From assembly GCA_027324255.1 (NCBI GenBank), contig DAHVTI010000130.1:1-42415 (forward strand): 42,415 bases of DNA. Reading direction: 5' to 3'. This document shows positions 28,840 through 39,198 of this stretch, one piece after another. The DNA is from Bryobacterales bacterium. GTDB lineage: Bacteria; Acidobacteriota; Terriglobia; Bryobacterales; Bryobacteraceae. A model generated the notes under the pieces. That model was not told the origin of the DNA, did no database searches, and saw nothing but the letters and a program-made list of their open reading frames with translations. Each line of letters starts with the position of its first letter. The stretch's first letter is position 1. A program made the position numbers and the translations under genes.

Positions 28840-29226
28840 ATGATGCTGCCGAATTTCCTTTTGCCTGAACAAGAGATCCGGCAAAACGGTGCCGGGCCTG
28901 CTGTCGACATCCAGGACGCCGCCGGAGGGTTGTTCACCGTAACCTTGGGAATCCATCGCATTCTGGAACAGGAGAGCCTGGATCTTTGTATCAAAGGCTC
29001 GAGCGATGGAGACACCTGGGGCGACAAGCCCGTTGCCGCCTTCCCCCAGAAGTTTTATTGCGGTGTCTATTCTCTGGTGCTCGACCTCAGCGAGTGCCCC
29101 GACGTCCGTTACTTGCGTGCCGAATGGAAAGTGAACCGCTGGGGACGCGGCGAACCCACGCCCCTGTTTGGCATCTACGTCTTTGCTGAACCGGTCAAGG
29201 ACGCCATGCTCAAAGCCGCCGTCTAA
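28840..29226 (+). CDS. Conserved-looking hypothetical protein
   Basis: 128-aa ORF following the AAGGGAGCC region; plausible composition; no recognised domain. Confidence 0.55.
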   Translation: MMLPNFLLPEQEIRQNGAGPAVDIQDAAGGLFTVTLGIHRILEQESLDLCIKGSSDGDTWGDKPVAAFPQKFYCGVYSLVLDLSECPDVRYLRAEWKVNRWGRGEPTPLFGIYVFAEPVKDAMLKAAV

Positions 29227-29232
29227 GGTTCG

Positions 29233-29275
29233 CAGCCTGTTGATCAGGCAGGACCTTACAGCCTGTTGATCAGGC
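29233..29275. repeat. Tandem 17-bp hairpin-forming repeat CAGCCTGTTGATCAGGC between convergent genes
   Basis: Identical copies at 29233-29249 and 29259-29275; each contains the inverted repeat GCCTG-TTGAT-CAGGC. Confidence 0.85.
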
Positions 29276-30002
29276 TGGCCACGTACCCCCCGCCAAACCC
29301 GTTATCGATATTCACCACGCTGACGTTGCTCGCGCAACTGTTCAGCATGCCCAGCAGGGCCGCCAGGCCGTGGAAGCTCGCGCCGTAGCCCACGCTGGTC
29401 GGCACCGCGATCACCGGGCAGCTTACCAGCCCGCCCACCGCGCTAGGCAGCGCGCCTTCCATCCCCGCGCACACCACGATCACCCGGGCTTCCTTCAGCC
29501 GGTCGAAGTTGCCGAACAGGCGGTGGATGCCGGCCACGCCGACGTCGTGCACCTGTACCACCTCATTACCCATGATCTCGGCCGTGACCACGGCCTCCTC
29601 CGCCACCGGCAAGTCCGTGGTGCCGGCGCTCACGACGGCCAGCTTGCCTTTGCCCCGGGGGGAACGGTCGCGCCAGACGCGTAGCGCGCCGGAGAGGGGA
29701 AAGTACTCGGCTTCCGGGAAGCTGGCCCGCACCAACTCATAAACCTCCGGGGTGGTCCGCGTCGCCAGCACGTTGGCGGCCCGCTCCAGCAGCCGCGAGG
29801 CGATGCCCGCCACCTGCTCCTTTGTCTTGCCCTGGCCGAAGATGACCTCCGGCAAGCCCGTGCGGATCGCCCGGTGGTGATCCACAGTGGCGTAGCCCAG
29901 GTTCTCAAACGGCATGTGGCGCAGGCGCTCGATGGCGTCGTCCACGGCCATGTCACCGCCCCGCACCTGCTCCAGCAGGAGCTTCAACTGTTCCTGATCC
30001 AT
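29256..30002 (-). CDS. larB: LarB (nickel-pincer cofactor biosynthesis carboxylase; PurE-like)
   Basis: [40 protein letters not shown] and [64 protein letters not shown]. Confidence 0.92.
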   Translation of the reverse strand: MDQEQLKLLLEQVRGGDMAVDDAIERLRHMPFENLGYATVDHHRAIRTGLPEVIFGQGKTKEQVAGIASRLLERAANVLATRTTPEVYELVRASFPEAEYFPLSGALRVWRDRSPRGKGKLAVVSAGTTDLPVAEEAVVTAEIMGNEVVQVHDVGVAGIHRLFGNFDRLKEARVIVVCAGMEGALPSAVGGLVSCPVIAVPTSVGYGASFHGLAALLGMLNSCASNVSVVNIDNGFGGGYVASLINRL

Positions 30003-30019
30003 GTCGAGTCCCTCCCCCC

Positions 30020-30487
30020 TTAGAAATCCAATAACATCCCGGGCTTCAGCCCGTTGGCGGCGGCGGTGCCGGCCGGAACCTCCAGCACGAACGACGCCGG
30101 GAACGCTCCGCCGTAGCTCGGACACTGCTGCCTGGGGCCGGGGCACGGCGGCGCCTTGTGTACGATCTGCACGATTTTCTTGCCCTTGTCCAGCCAGATC
30201 AGGTCCAGCGGCACCTTCACCTGGTACATCCAGTATCCGTAGTAGCCCTCTTTGCCGTGATAAAAAAGCATGCCCCGATTCTCCGGCAGCGCTTCCCGGA
30301 ACATCATGCCGTTCAGCATGTCCTGCCGGTTGATCATCTGCTCGGCCCGGATCTCCTTGCCGTTGGGCAGCTTCACCGGCACCGTCCGGTAATCCTCGGC
30401 CCGGATCGCCTTCGGTTCCTGGCTGCACCCGCCCAGGGCCAGAACAGCCGCGGCCACGAGCGCCATCCGCAGGTTGTCGAATCGCAT
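30020..30487 (-). CDS. DUF192-family lipoprotein
   Basis: Lipobox-like [36 protein letters not shown]...[11 protein letters not shown]192 pattern. Confidence 0.85.
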   Translation of the reverse strand: MRFDNLRMALVAAAVLALGGCSQEPKAIRAEDYRTVPVKLPNGKEIRAEQMINRQDMLNGMMFREALPENRGMLFYHGKEGYYGYWMYQVKVPLDLIWLDKGKKIVQIVHKAPPCPGPRQQCPSYGGAFPASFVLEVPAGTAAANGLKPGMLLDF

Positions 30488-30495
30488 CGATTAAA

Positions 30496-31440
<945 letters not shown>

Positions 31441-31444
31441 ACCA

Positions 31445-32578
31445 ATGATGCCCGACCTGTCTCAACCCGTCATCGACGATCCCCGCCTGCTGCCCGTGCT
31501 CGAGAAAGTCCGGCGCCGGGAGCGGCTCTCCTACGACGACGGGCTGGCTCTCTACCGCTCGCCCGACCTGCTCGCCGTCGGCTACATGGCCAACCTCGTC
31601 CGCGAGCGCCTGCACGGCAACGTCACATTCTTCAACGTCAACCGCCACATCAACCCCACCGACGTCTGCGTGGCCTCCTGCAAGCTCTGCGCGTTCGGCA
31701 AGAAGGTGCGCGACCCCAAGGCCTACACCATGTCGCTCGAGGACGTCTGGGCCCGCGCCGCCCAGGGCGTCAGCGAGGCCGTGACGGAGTTCCACATCGT
31801 CGGCGGCCTGCATCCCGAGCTCACCGTGGACTGGTACTGCGAGATGCTGCGCGGCCTGAAGCAGCGCTTCCCGCAGGTGCACCTGAAGGCCTTCACCATG
31901 GTGGAGATCGCCTACTTCGCCAAGCGCTTCAAGCTGTCCGCCGAAGAGGTGCTGCGCCGCCTGCGCGACGCCGGCATGGACTCCATGCCCGGCGGCGGCG
32001 CCGAGATCTTTTCAGAGCGCGTGCGCCGCATCATCTGCGACCACAAGATCGACGGCGGCGAGTGGCTCGAAATCGCCGCCATGGCGCACAGGATGGGCAT
32101 CAAGTCCAACTGCACCATGCTCTACGGCCACATCGAGAACGAGGAGGACCGCGCCGATCACCTCGTCAGGCTCCGCGCCGTGCAGGATGAAACCGGCGGC
32201 TTCGTCACTTACATCCCGCTCGCCTTCCACCCCGACAACACGCCGCTCGAACACGTCCCCAAGACCACCGGCTTCGCCGATCTCAAGAACATCGCCGTCG
32301 CCCGCCTGCTGCTCGACAACATCCCGCACATCAAGGCCTACTGGGTGATGATGACGCCCAAGATCGCGCAGGTGGCGCAGCGCTTCGGCGCCGACGATAT
32401 CGACGGCACCGTGGTGGAAGAAAAGATCTATCACGACGCGGGAGCCGAGACTTCGCAGGGCCTGCGCCGCGGAGAGCTCCTGCGCCTGATCCGCGCCGCC
32501 GGCCGCGAACCGGTGGAGCGAGACACGGCCTACAACCGCGTCGAGCGATCCGAGTCCACGTTCGAAATCCTGGTTTGA
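31445..32578 (+). CDS. mqnE: Aminodeoxyfutalosine synthase (radical SAM)
   Basis: CVASCKLCAF radical SAM motif; HIVGGLHPELTVDWYCEMLRGLK; DSMPGGGAEIFSERVR; AGGAG-type SD. Confidence 0.93.
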   Translation: MMPDLSQPVIDDPRLLPVLEKVRRRERLSYDDGLALYRSPDLLAVGYMANLVRERLHGNVTFFNVNRHINPTDVCVASCKLCAFGKKVRDPKAYTMSLEDVWARAAQGVSEAVTEFHIVGGLHPELTVDWYCEMLRGLKQRFPQVHLKAFTMVEIAYFAKRFKLSAEEVLRRLRDAGMDSMPGGGAEIFSERVRRIICDHKIDGGEWLEIAAMAHRMGIKSNCTMLYGHIENEEDRADHLVRLRAVQDETGGFVTYIPLAFHPDNTPLEHVPKTTGFADLKNIAVARLLLDNIPHIKAYWVMMTPKIAQVAQRFGADDIDGTVVEEKIYHDAGAETSQGLRRGELLRLIRAAGREPVERDTAYNRVERSESTFEILV

Positions 32579-32582
32579 CCCC

Positions 32583-32996
32583 TCAGCCCCGAGCCCGGCC
32601 CAGCGTGAACAGGTAATAGCGCGCCGGCGTCTGGCCCACGTTGCGGAAGCCGTGCTCCTCGTTGGTTCCGATGTAGGCCACCGAGCCCGGCCCGATGCGC
32701 GACTTGCGCCCTTCGATGTCCGCCTCCAGCGTCCCTTCCAGCACGAACAGCAGCTCTTCGTGCACGTGGCGGTGCGAGCCGTGCGGCATCTCGCCCGCCG
32801 GGATCTCCGTCATGTGCAACTCAATGCCGAGCCCGCGGCTGGTGGCGCCGTTGAACACGGCGCGCGTCCGGCTGGTCTTGCCCTGCTTCACCGGCAGGTC
32901 TTCGAACCGGTAGGTCTTCGACTGCAGCGTGCCCTGGTCCTGCGCCTGCGCCAGAGCGGGCAGCAGGCTGGCCAGCGTGCGGCGTGAGATCTTCAT
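32583..32996 (-). CDS. Secreted cupin-domain protein
   Basis: HRHVHEELLFVLEGTLEADIEG...GPGSVAYIGTNEEHGFRN cupin motifs; signal-like N-terminus. Confidence 0.85.
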   Translation of the reverse strand: MKISRRTLASLLPALAQAQDQGTLQSKTYRFEDLPVKQGKTSRTRAVFNGATSRGLGIELHMTEIPAGEMPHGSHRHVHEELLFVLEGTLEADIEGRKSRIGPGSVAYIGTNEEHGFRNVGQTPARYYLFTLGRARG

Positions 32997-33007
32997 GTCC
33001 GGCTCCT

Positions 33008-33976
33008 CTACGGCACCAGAAGCAGCTTGCCCGTGGTGCGGCGCGACGCCAGCGCGGTCTGCGCCTCGCCAGCGCCGGCCAGCTTGTACACCTTGTCGAT
33101 GTGCAGCTTGAACCGGCCCGACTCCAGCCAGTGGAACACGTCTCTCGCGCGCCCCTCCAGTTCCTCGCGGTTGGCGCAGTAATGCGCCAGCGTGGGCCGC
33201 GTCAGAAAGAGGGAGCCCTTCTGGTTCAGCGTCAGCGGAGGAAACGGCGGCACTGCGCCGCTGGCGTTGCCGAAGGTCACCATCATGCCGCGCGGGCGCA
33301 GCGAGTTCAGGCTCTTGTCCCAGGTGGCGGCGCCGACCGAGTCGTAGACCACGTCCACGCCCCTGCCCCCGGTGAGCTTCTTCGTCTGGTATTCGAAATC
33401 GTCCTCGGTGTAGAGGATTACTTCGTCGCAGCCGGCCTTGCGCGCCGCCTCGGCCTTCTCCCGCGTGGAGGTGGTGCCGATGACGCGCGCGCCGCGCAGC
33501 TTCGCCGCGGCCACAATCCACTGGCCCGCGCCGCCGGCGGCGGCGTGCACCAGGCAGGTCTCGCCCGGCTTCAGCGGGTAGGTGGAGTGCGTCAGGTAGT
33601 GCGCCGTCATGCCCTGCAGCATCGACGCGGCGCCCGTCTCGAAGTCGATGGCATCGGGCAGCTTCACCAGTTGCCAGGCTGGCACGGCGGCGTATTCGGC
33701 GTAGGAGCCGCGCGCCATGGCGTAGGCGACGCGGTCGCCCGGCTTCACTGTGGTGACGCCGGCCGCCACGCTCTCCACCACGCCCGCCGCTTCCATGCCC
33801 AGTACCACCGGGGGCGGGGCGGGGTAGAGGCCGGTGCGGAAGTAGATGTCGATGAAGTTGACACCGGAAGCCTTGATCCGCACCAGCGCCTGCCCGTCGC
33901 CCGGCGCGGGCTTCGGCAGGTCTTCGTAGCGCAGTTTCTCCACGCCGCCGAACTCAGTGACAAAGACAGCTTTCAT
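33008..33976 (-). CDS. NADPH:quinone reductase-like zinc-independent MDR oxidoreductase
   Basis: GVNFIDIYFRTGLYPAPPPVVLGMEAAGVVE; HAAAGGAGQWIVAAAKLRGARVIGTTS. Confidence 0.92.
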   Translation of the reverse strand: MKAVFVTEFGGVEKLRYEDLPKPAPGDGQALVRIKASGVNFIDIYFRTGLYPAPPPVVLGMEAAGVVESVAAGVTTVKPGDRVAYAMARGSYAEYAAVPAWQLVKLPDAIDFETGAASMLQGMTAHYLTHSTYPLKPGETCLVHAAAGGAGQWIVAAAKLRGARVIGTTSTREKAEAARKAGCDEVILYTEDDFEYQTKKLTGGRGVDVVYDSVGAATWDKSLNSLRPRGMMVTFGNASGAVPPFPPLTLNQKGSLFLTRPTLAHYCANREELEGRARDVFHWLESGRFKLHIDKVYKLAGAGEAQTALASRRTTGKLLLVP

Positions 33977-34521
33977 GTTCGAATCGCCCTCCGGAGATGC
34001 ACGTATGCCGCGAATAGCAGCAGGTAGGTGAACGTCAGCGGGAACAGGGCCAGGCGCGCCAGAGTGGCCACCCCTTCGGCGCCCGAAAGCCCCGCCCGAA
34101 ACAGGACAAAATGCCGGATCGTCTTCCACTGGCCGCGGTCCAGCCAGAAGTAGTCGCCGTTTTCGTTGAGGATAAAGACCTTCGACGGAGCGTTGAGCGC
34201 CAGCGCCCACTTCCACTTGGTCATGATCGGCTCGCCCGAGCAGACCATGCCCAGGATGTCGTAGCGCATCTCGCTCAGGCGCGCGTACAGCCGCTTGCGC
34301 CCGGCCCGCCCCTGGTAGTCCGTGGTCCGGAACACCGTGCCGCGCGACTCGTCGAAGCCCGCGGGCAGGCCCGGGAAGCACGTGATCAGGTCCACGCGCT
34401 CGTTCGCCGGATGGCTCGAATAGAGGCCGGGCAACAGGTGCTCGATGAGATACCGCGACCCGCTCTCCACCAGCACCACCCGCCGGAACGCCGGGATGTG
34501 CTCTGAGATGTAATACCGCAA
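33973..34521 (-). CDS. Hypothetical membrane-anchored protein
   Basis: 182-aa ORF with C-terminal TM (LFPLTFTYLLLFAAYVHL); ATGA overlap with the downstream oxidoreductase gene. Confidence 0.7.
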   Translation of the reverse strand: MRYYISEHIPAFRRVVLVESGSRYLIEHLLPGLYSSHPANERVDLITCFPGLPAGFDESRGTVFRTTDYQGRAGRKRLYARLSEMRYDILGMVCSGEPIMTKWKWALALNAPSKVFILNENGDYFWLDRGQWKTIRHFVLFRAGLSGAEGVATLARLALFPLTFTYLLLFAAYVHLRRAIRT

Positions 34522-34572
34522 GCTACGATTTTACCGCCTGGCTCCCTTTGCTACCGGCCCCTGTGGGCCGCC

Positions 34573-36105
34573 TTACGGCTTCAGCGCGGAGCCCTTGCGC
34601 TCCACCGCCTTCGGGCCGAAGGCGCCCGGCGCCCAGAAGTCCTGCCACGTGAGCTTGCACTCGGCCACCATCCGCCGGCCGTAGTCGCAGCGCCGCAGGT
34701 CGTCCGGGCCGGTGTTGTTGGTGCCGAAGGTGAACTTCACGCCCAGTTCCTTGCCCATTTTGATAAACGCCGCCGAAGGCAGCTTGTAGCGGTCGTTGAT
34801 CTCCATCGCCACGCCGTTGCGCGCCAGCGCCGCCAGCACCTTCTTCATGCGCTCCTCGGTCCACAGCTTGTCGTAGTCCCTGACGATCTGGTCGGGGATG
34901 AAGGTGGGGTTGACGTAGATGTCGATGGGCTCATTGTCGATGATGCCGGTGGCGCGCTCCACCAGCGTGTCCATGAACTCCTGCGCGTCGGTGATGGTGC
35001 CCACTTCGTTCGGCATCCAGGTCCGCATGCGGCGGCCGCGGTTGTCGGTCCACGTCATCGAGTCAGTGAAGACGTAATCGAACATCGCGGCCGCGCGGCG
35101 CGAAAACATCTGCGTCCACTCGCGCCCCTCGGCCTGCATGGCGACGAAGCAGGGCTGGCCCTTCATCGTCTCGAAGAACTGGATAGTGGAGGCGTCGTCC
35201 TGCACCGGGAAGCCCTTGCCGCAATTGACGGCCAGGCCGTAGAAGATGCCATCGCGCCGCGAGCGCTTCAGCGCCTGCTCGAGCGTCAGCCCGTTTTTCA
35301 GGTGCACGTGGTAGTCCACCATCGGGTAGTTGCGCGCGCCCAGCGTCAGGATGTCACGGTAGGCCTCGTCCACCACCGGCGCGTCGGCGTCGGCCGGCGT
35401 CGGCGTCTCATCCGGCAGCGGACGCACGCGGACGCTGCGGTAGCGCGCCTTCGAGCCCGCGTCGTGGCACTGCAGCGCGAACGTGCCCTGGTCGATGTAG
35501 CGGCCGCGCTCGCTGCCCGCGGCCAGCACCGGCGCCGGGCTTTCAGTGAAGTCCACCACCAGCATGCCGTTCAGCCGCACCTGCACGTTCTTGCCGCGCA
35601 CCGCCACGTTCAGCTTGAACCACTGGTTGTCGGACACGAACTGCTTGTAGACGTTGCGCACGCCGTAGAGCGAGCCGGTTTTCTTGCGTTCGCGGTACGT
35701 GCCTTCGCCCGTGGCCGTGTTGTTGACCTGGATCTCGAAGCCCTTCTGCGGGAAGCCCTTCTCCTGGAAGGCGGTGTGGAAGTAGATGCCCGAGTTGGCC
35801 TCGGGCATGGCCATGGCCTCCACTTCCAGCTCGAAGTTCCTGAACATGGCGCCGCGCACCGGTCCGTTGTAGAACAGGTGCGAGCGCGGCCCGTCGGCGG
35901 CCAGCGCGCCGTCGATCACCTTCCACGAGCCCGTGCTCTCGCTCGGCTTCCACCCCGCCAGGCTGCGGCCGTCGAACAGGCTCACCCAATCGCCCTGCTG
36001 CGCGTTCAGGAGCGGCGCGGCGAACGAGGCGGCGAGAGCCGTGTGGAAGCCGCGGCGCGTGATTTCCTGCCGTCGGACCGTTTCTCGGACTGGATGCGAA
36101 GACAT
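34573..36105 (-). CDS. Tat-type secreted DUF1080 (3-keto-disaccharide hydrolase-like) domain fused to a PHP-like domain
   Basis: TRRGFHTALAASFAAPLLNA; WVSLFDGRSLAGWKP...SGIYFHTAF...GFEIQVNNT (DUF1080). C-terminal MVDYHVHLKNGLTLEQALKRSRRDG...VNCGKGFP...VAMEINDRYKLPSAAFIKMGKELGVKFTFGTN is PHP-like. Confidence 0.82.
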   Translation of the reverse strand: MSSHPVRETVRRQEITRRGFHTALAASFAAPLLNAQQGDWVSLFDGRSLAGWKPSESTGSWKVIDGALAADGPRSHLFYNGPVRGAMFRNFELEVEAMAMPEANSGIYFHTAFQEKGFPQKGFEIQVNNTATGEGTYRERKKTGSLYGVRNVYKQFVSDNQWFKLNVAVRGKNVQVRLNGMLVVDFTESPAPVLAAGSERGRYIDQGTFALQCHDAGSKARYRSVRVRPLPDETPTPADADAPVVDEAYRDILTLGARNYPMVDYHVHLKNGLTLEQALKRSRRDGIFYGLAVNCGKGFPVQDDASTIQFFETMKGQPCFVAMQAEGREWTQMFSRRAAAMFDYVFTDSMTWTDNRGRRMRTWMPNEVGTITDAQEFMDTLVERATGIIDNEPIDIYVNPTFIPDQIVRDYDKLWTEERMKKVLAALARNGVAMEINDRYKLPSAAFIKMGKELGVKFTFGTNNTGPDDLRRCDYGRRMVAECKLTWQDFWAPGAFGPKAVERKGSALKP

Positions 36106-36458
36106 ACGAGTTCCTCCGAGGACAGTATATGCTTCGCCGCCACGCGCCTGCCGTGAAACGCGACGCCTTCCATCTCCAGGCGCGTGCGCTGCTCCAGCGC
36201 CGAGCCCATCCGCAGCTTGATTTCGCCCCCGACGCCCGTCACGCGCTGCCAGGGCAGGGCCTCGCCGCGCTGCCGCAGCAGCCGCGCTACAAGGCGGTGA
36301 TAGAGCGGATAGCCGGCCGCCGCCGCCACGGCGGAATAGGCGGCGGTCTTGCCTTTGGGGATTAGCCGGATGATGCGCAGGATGGCAGCGTCACGCTCCT
36401 CGTCGGGCCGCTGGGCTTCGCGGATCAGCGCCCTTTCGAGCTTGTGCCGCGGCAGCAC
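36006..36458 (-). CDS. Alkyltransferase-like (ATL/MGMT DNA-binding domain) protein
   Basis: IIRLIPKGKTAAYSAVAAAAGYP...ALPWQRVTGVGGEIKL; PWQRV where MGMT has PCHRV. Confidence 0.8.
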   Translation of the reverse strand: MLPRHKLERALIREAQRPDEERDAAILRIIRLIPKGKTAAYSAVAAAAGYPLYHRLVARLLRQRGEALPWQRVTGVGGEIKLRMGSALEQRTRLEMEGVAFHGRRVAAKHILSSEELVCLRIQSEKRSDGRKSRAAASTRLSPPRSPRRS

Positions 36459-38069
36459 TTATACGCCCCAGCAGTAGTCTTCCACCGCTTTCTCGATCGA
36501 CTCGTCCTTATCGGAGATGCGCATCAGCTCCAGCCGGATGGCGTCCACCAGCGCGTTCCAGGACGCTTCCAGCACGTTCTCGCTGACGCCCACCGTGGCC
36601 CAGCTCCGGCGGTGGTCGGACCACTCCACCAGCACGCGCACCTTCGACGCCGTGCCGCGCTCCGTGCTGATCACGCGCACCTTGTAGTCGGTGAGCCGCA
36701 CTTCCGCAATGGCCGGGTAGACCGTCGCCAGGCACTGCCGCAGGCAGAGATCCAGCGCGTTCATCGGGCCCTCGCCCGTCGCCGTGGCGGAATGGATCGC
36801 TTCGTTCACGCGCAGAATGACGGTGGCCGAGGTCACCGAGTCGCGCGTGCCGATCTTGCGCGTCTCCACCTCGAAGCTCACCACTTCGAAGAAGTGCAGC
36901 CCGGGCTGCAGCGCCTCGCGCACCAGCAGTTCGAAGGTGCCCTCGGCGGCTTCCAGTTCGTAGCCGAGGTACTCCATCGTCTTGATGCGGTCCAGCAGTT
37001 CGCGCTTGGCCTCTTCCGTCATACGGTCGCCCAGGCCGAACTGCTGCAGCTTGTACAGCACGTTGCCGCGGCCGCTCATGTCGCTGAGCAGCACGCGCTG
37101 CCGGTTGCCGACGATGGACGGCTTGATGTGCTCGTAGGTGATGGAATCCTTCAACACCGCGGAGACGTGCACGCCGCCCTTGTGCGCGAACGCGCTGCGG
37201 CCGACGAAGGGCTGGTTCGGCAGCAGCGGCAGGTTGGCCAGCTCGGCGATGTAGTGCGTCACCGAGGTCAGCGAGGCGAGCTTCTCGGGGCCGATGGTGG
37301 AGTGGCCCAGCTTGGCTTCGAGATTGGCGATGACGCTACCCAGGTTGGCGTTGCCGCAGCGCTCGCCGTAGCCGTTCATGCAGCCCTGCACGTGCGTCGC
37401 GCCCTGATCCACGGCGGCCAGGGTGTTGGCCACGGCCAGGTCGCAGTCGTTGTGGCAGTGGATGCCCAGCACGCCGTCGAAGCGCTTCCGCACCTCGGCC
37501 ACCACTTCGGCGATGCGCGCGGTCAGCGTGCCGCCGTTGGTGTCGCACAGGCACAGCACGTCGGCGCCGGCGTTCTTGGCAGCTTCCAGCGTGCGCAGCG
37601 CGTAGTCCGGGTTGGCCGCGTAGCCGTCGAAGAAGTGCTCGGCATCGTAAACCACCTCGCGGCCGTGCTCCTTCAGGAAGCGCGCGGTGTCGGCGATGAG
37701 CGCCACGTTGTCGTCCAGCGAGATGCCCAGCACGCGCGTGGCGTGGATGTCCCAGGACTTTCCGAAGATCGACACCACCGGCGTATCGGCGCCCAGCAGC
37801 GCCAGCACGTTGGCGTCTTTCTCCACCGGGTTTCTGGCGAAGCGCGTGGAGCCGAAGGCCGTCAGCCGGGCGTGCCGCAGCTTCACTCCGCGCGCCAGTT
37901 CGAAGAACTCCTTGTCCTTCGGGTTGGACATCGGCCAGCCGCCCTCGATGTAGTCAATGCCAAGGTCGTCCAGCTTCTGCATGATCAGAAGCTTGTCCTC
38001 CACGGAGAAAGAGACGGCCTCGCCCTGCGTACCGTCCCGCAGGGTGGTGTCGAATGTCCAGATCCGCAT
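36459..38069 (-). CDS. cimA: Citramalate synthase
   Basis: FDTTLRDGTQGEAVSFSVEDKL; DYIEGGWPMSNPKD; GIHCHNDCDLAVANTLAAVDQGATHVQGCMNGYGERCGNANL; C-terminal LeuA dimer-type regulatory region. Confidence 0.92.
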   Translation of the reverse strand: MRIWTFDTTLRDGTQGEAVSFSVEDKLLIMQKLDDLGIDYIEGGWPMSNPKDKEFFELARGVKLRHARLTAFGSTRFARNPVEKDANVLALLGADTPVVSIFGKSWDIHATRVLGISLDDNVALIADTARFLKEHGREVVYDAEHFFDGYAANPDYALRTLEAAKNAGADVLCLCDTNGGTLTARIAEVVAEVRKRFDGVLGIHCHNDCDLAVANTLAAVDQGATHVQGCMNGYGERCGNANLGSVIANLEAKLGHSTIGPEKLASLTSVTHYIAELANLPLLPNQPFVGRSAFAHKGGVHVSAVLKDSITYEHIKPSIVGNRQRVLLSDMSGRGNVLYKLQQFGLGDRMTEEAKRELLDRIKTMEYLGYELEAAEGTFELLVREALQPGLHFFEVVSFEVETRKIGTRDSVTSATVILRVNEAIHSATATGEGPMNALDLCLRQCLATVYPAIAEVRLTDYKVRVISTERGTASKVRVLVEWSDHRRSWATVGVSENVLEASWNALVDAIRLELMRISDKDESIEKAVEDYCWGV

Positions 38070-38082
38070 AACGCTCCTATTG

Positions 38083-38128
38083 AAAAGACGGTGCGCCCGG
38101 CTCCCGAACCCCGGGCCGGCGCACCGTC
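38083..38128 (-). terminator. Intrinsic-terminator-like hairpin between ilvC and cimA
   Basis: Perfect 11-bp arms GACGGTGCGCC (38087-38097) and GGCGCACCGTC (38118-38128), followed on the minus strand by TTTT. Confidence 0.78.
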
Positions 38129-38138
38129 CGCAACCAGC

Positions 38139-39146
38139 CTAGTCTTCGACCTTCTTCTTCTTGAGGAAGGTCATCATCTCGCGCAGTTCGGCGCCGACCG
38201 TTTCGATCTTCTGCTTGCGGGCCGCCTCGCGCATGCCCAGGAAGCCCGCCCGGCCGCTCTGGTTCTCCGCCATCCAGGTGCGCGCGAACTCGCCCGACTG
38301 GATCTCGGCCAGGATCTTCTTCATCTCCTCGCGGGTCTGCTCAGTGATGATGCGCGGGCCGCGCGTGTAGTCGCCGTACTCGGCCGTGTCGGACACCGAG
38401 TAGCGCATGTAGCTCAGGCCGCCCTCGTAGATCAGGTCCACGATCAGCTTCAGCTCGTGCAGGCACTCGAAGTAGGCGATCTCGGGCGCGTAGCCGGCGT
38501 TCACCAGCGTTTCAAAGCCCGCGCGGATCAGTTCGGAGGCGCCGCCGCACAGCACGGCCTGCTCGCCGAACAGGTCGCTCTCGGTCTCTTCCTTGAAGGT
38601 GGTCTCGATGACGCCGGCCTTCAGCGAGCCGAGCGCCAGAGCATAGGCCAGCGCGTTCTGCAGCGCCTGGCCCGAGGCGTCCTGCGCCACGGCCACCAGC
38701 GCCGGGACGCCCTGCCCTTCCGTGAAGACCTCGCGCACGCGGTGGCCGGGGGCCTTGGGCGCCACCATCGAAACGTCCACTCCCGCCGGCGGGGCGATGA
38801 AGCCGAAGTGGATGTTGAAGCCGTGGGCGAACATCAGAGTCTTGCCGGGCCTCATGGACGGAGCGATGTCGCTCTCGTAGAGCTTGGCCTGGATGTGGTC
38901 CGGCACCAGGATCATGATGAAGTCGGCCTGGGCGGCGGCTTCGGCGGGCGGCAGCACGGTGAGTCCCGCGCCCTCGGCTTTGGCCTTCGACTTGGAGCTC
39001 TCCGGCAGTCCTACCACCACCGACACGCCCGAATCCCTCAGGTTCAGTGCGTGGGCGTGGCCCTGCGAGCCGTAGCCGATGATCGCCACAGTCTTGCCCG
39101 CGAGCGGGGCTAGCGATCCGTCCTGTTCGTAATAGCGTTTTGCCAT
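38139..39146 (-). CDS. ilvC: Ketol-acid reductoisomerase
   Basis: [42 protein letters not shown]; GTHxVF-type C-terminal region [14 protein letters not shown]. Confidence 0.95.
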   Translation of the reverse strand: MAKRYYEQDGSLAPLAGKTVAIIGYGSQGHAHALNLRDSGVSVVVGLPESSKSKAKAEGAGLTVLPPAEAAAQADFIMILVPDHIQAKLYESDIAPSMRPGKTLMFAHGFNIHFGFIAPPAGVDVSMVAPKAPGHRVREVFTEGQGVPALVAVAQDASGQALQNALAYALALGSLKAGVIETTFKEETESDLFGEQAVLCGGASELIRAGFETLVNAGYAPEIAYFECLHELKLIVDLIYEGGLSYMRYSVSDTAEYGDYTRGPRIITEQTREEMKKILAEIQSGEFARTWMAENQSGRAGFLGMREAARKQKIETVGAELREMMTFLKKKKVED

Positions 39147-39198
39147 GTGGGTGATGCTTCCTTAGTTTCAGTAGATCAGATCTCTCCCGCCGCTCCGC

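Noticed and set aside
36444-39113. 889-aa plus-strand ORF
   Set aside because: Antisense to cimA and ilvC; shadow ORF of high-GC codon usage.
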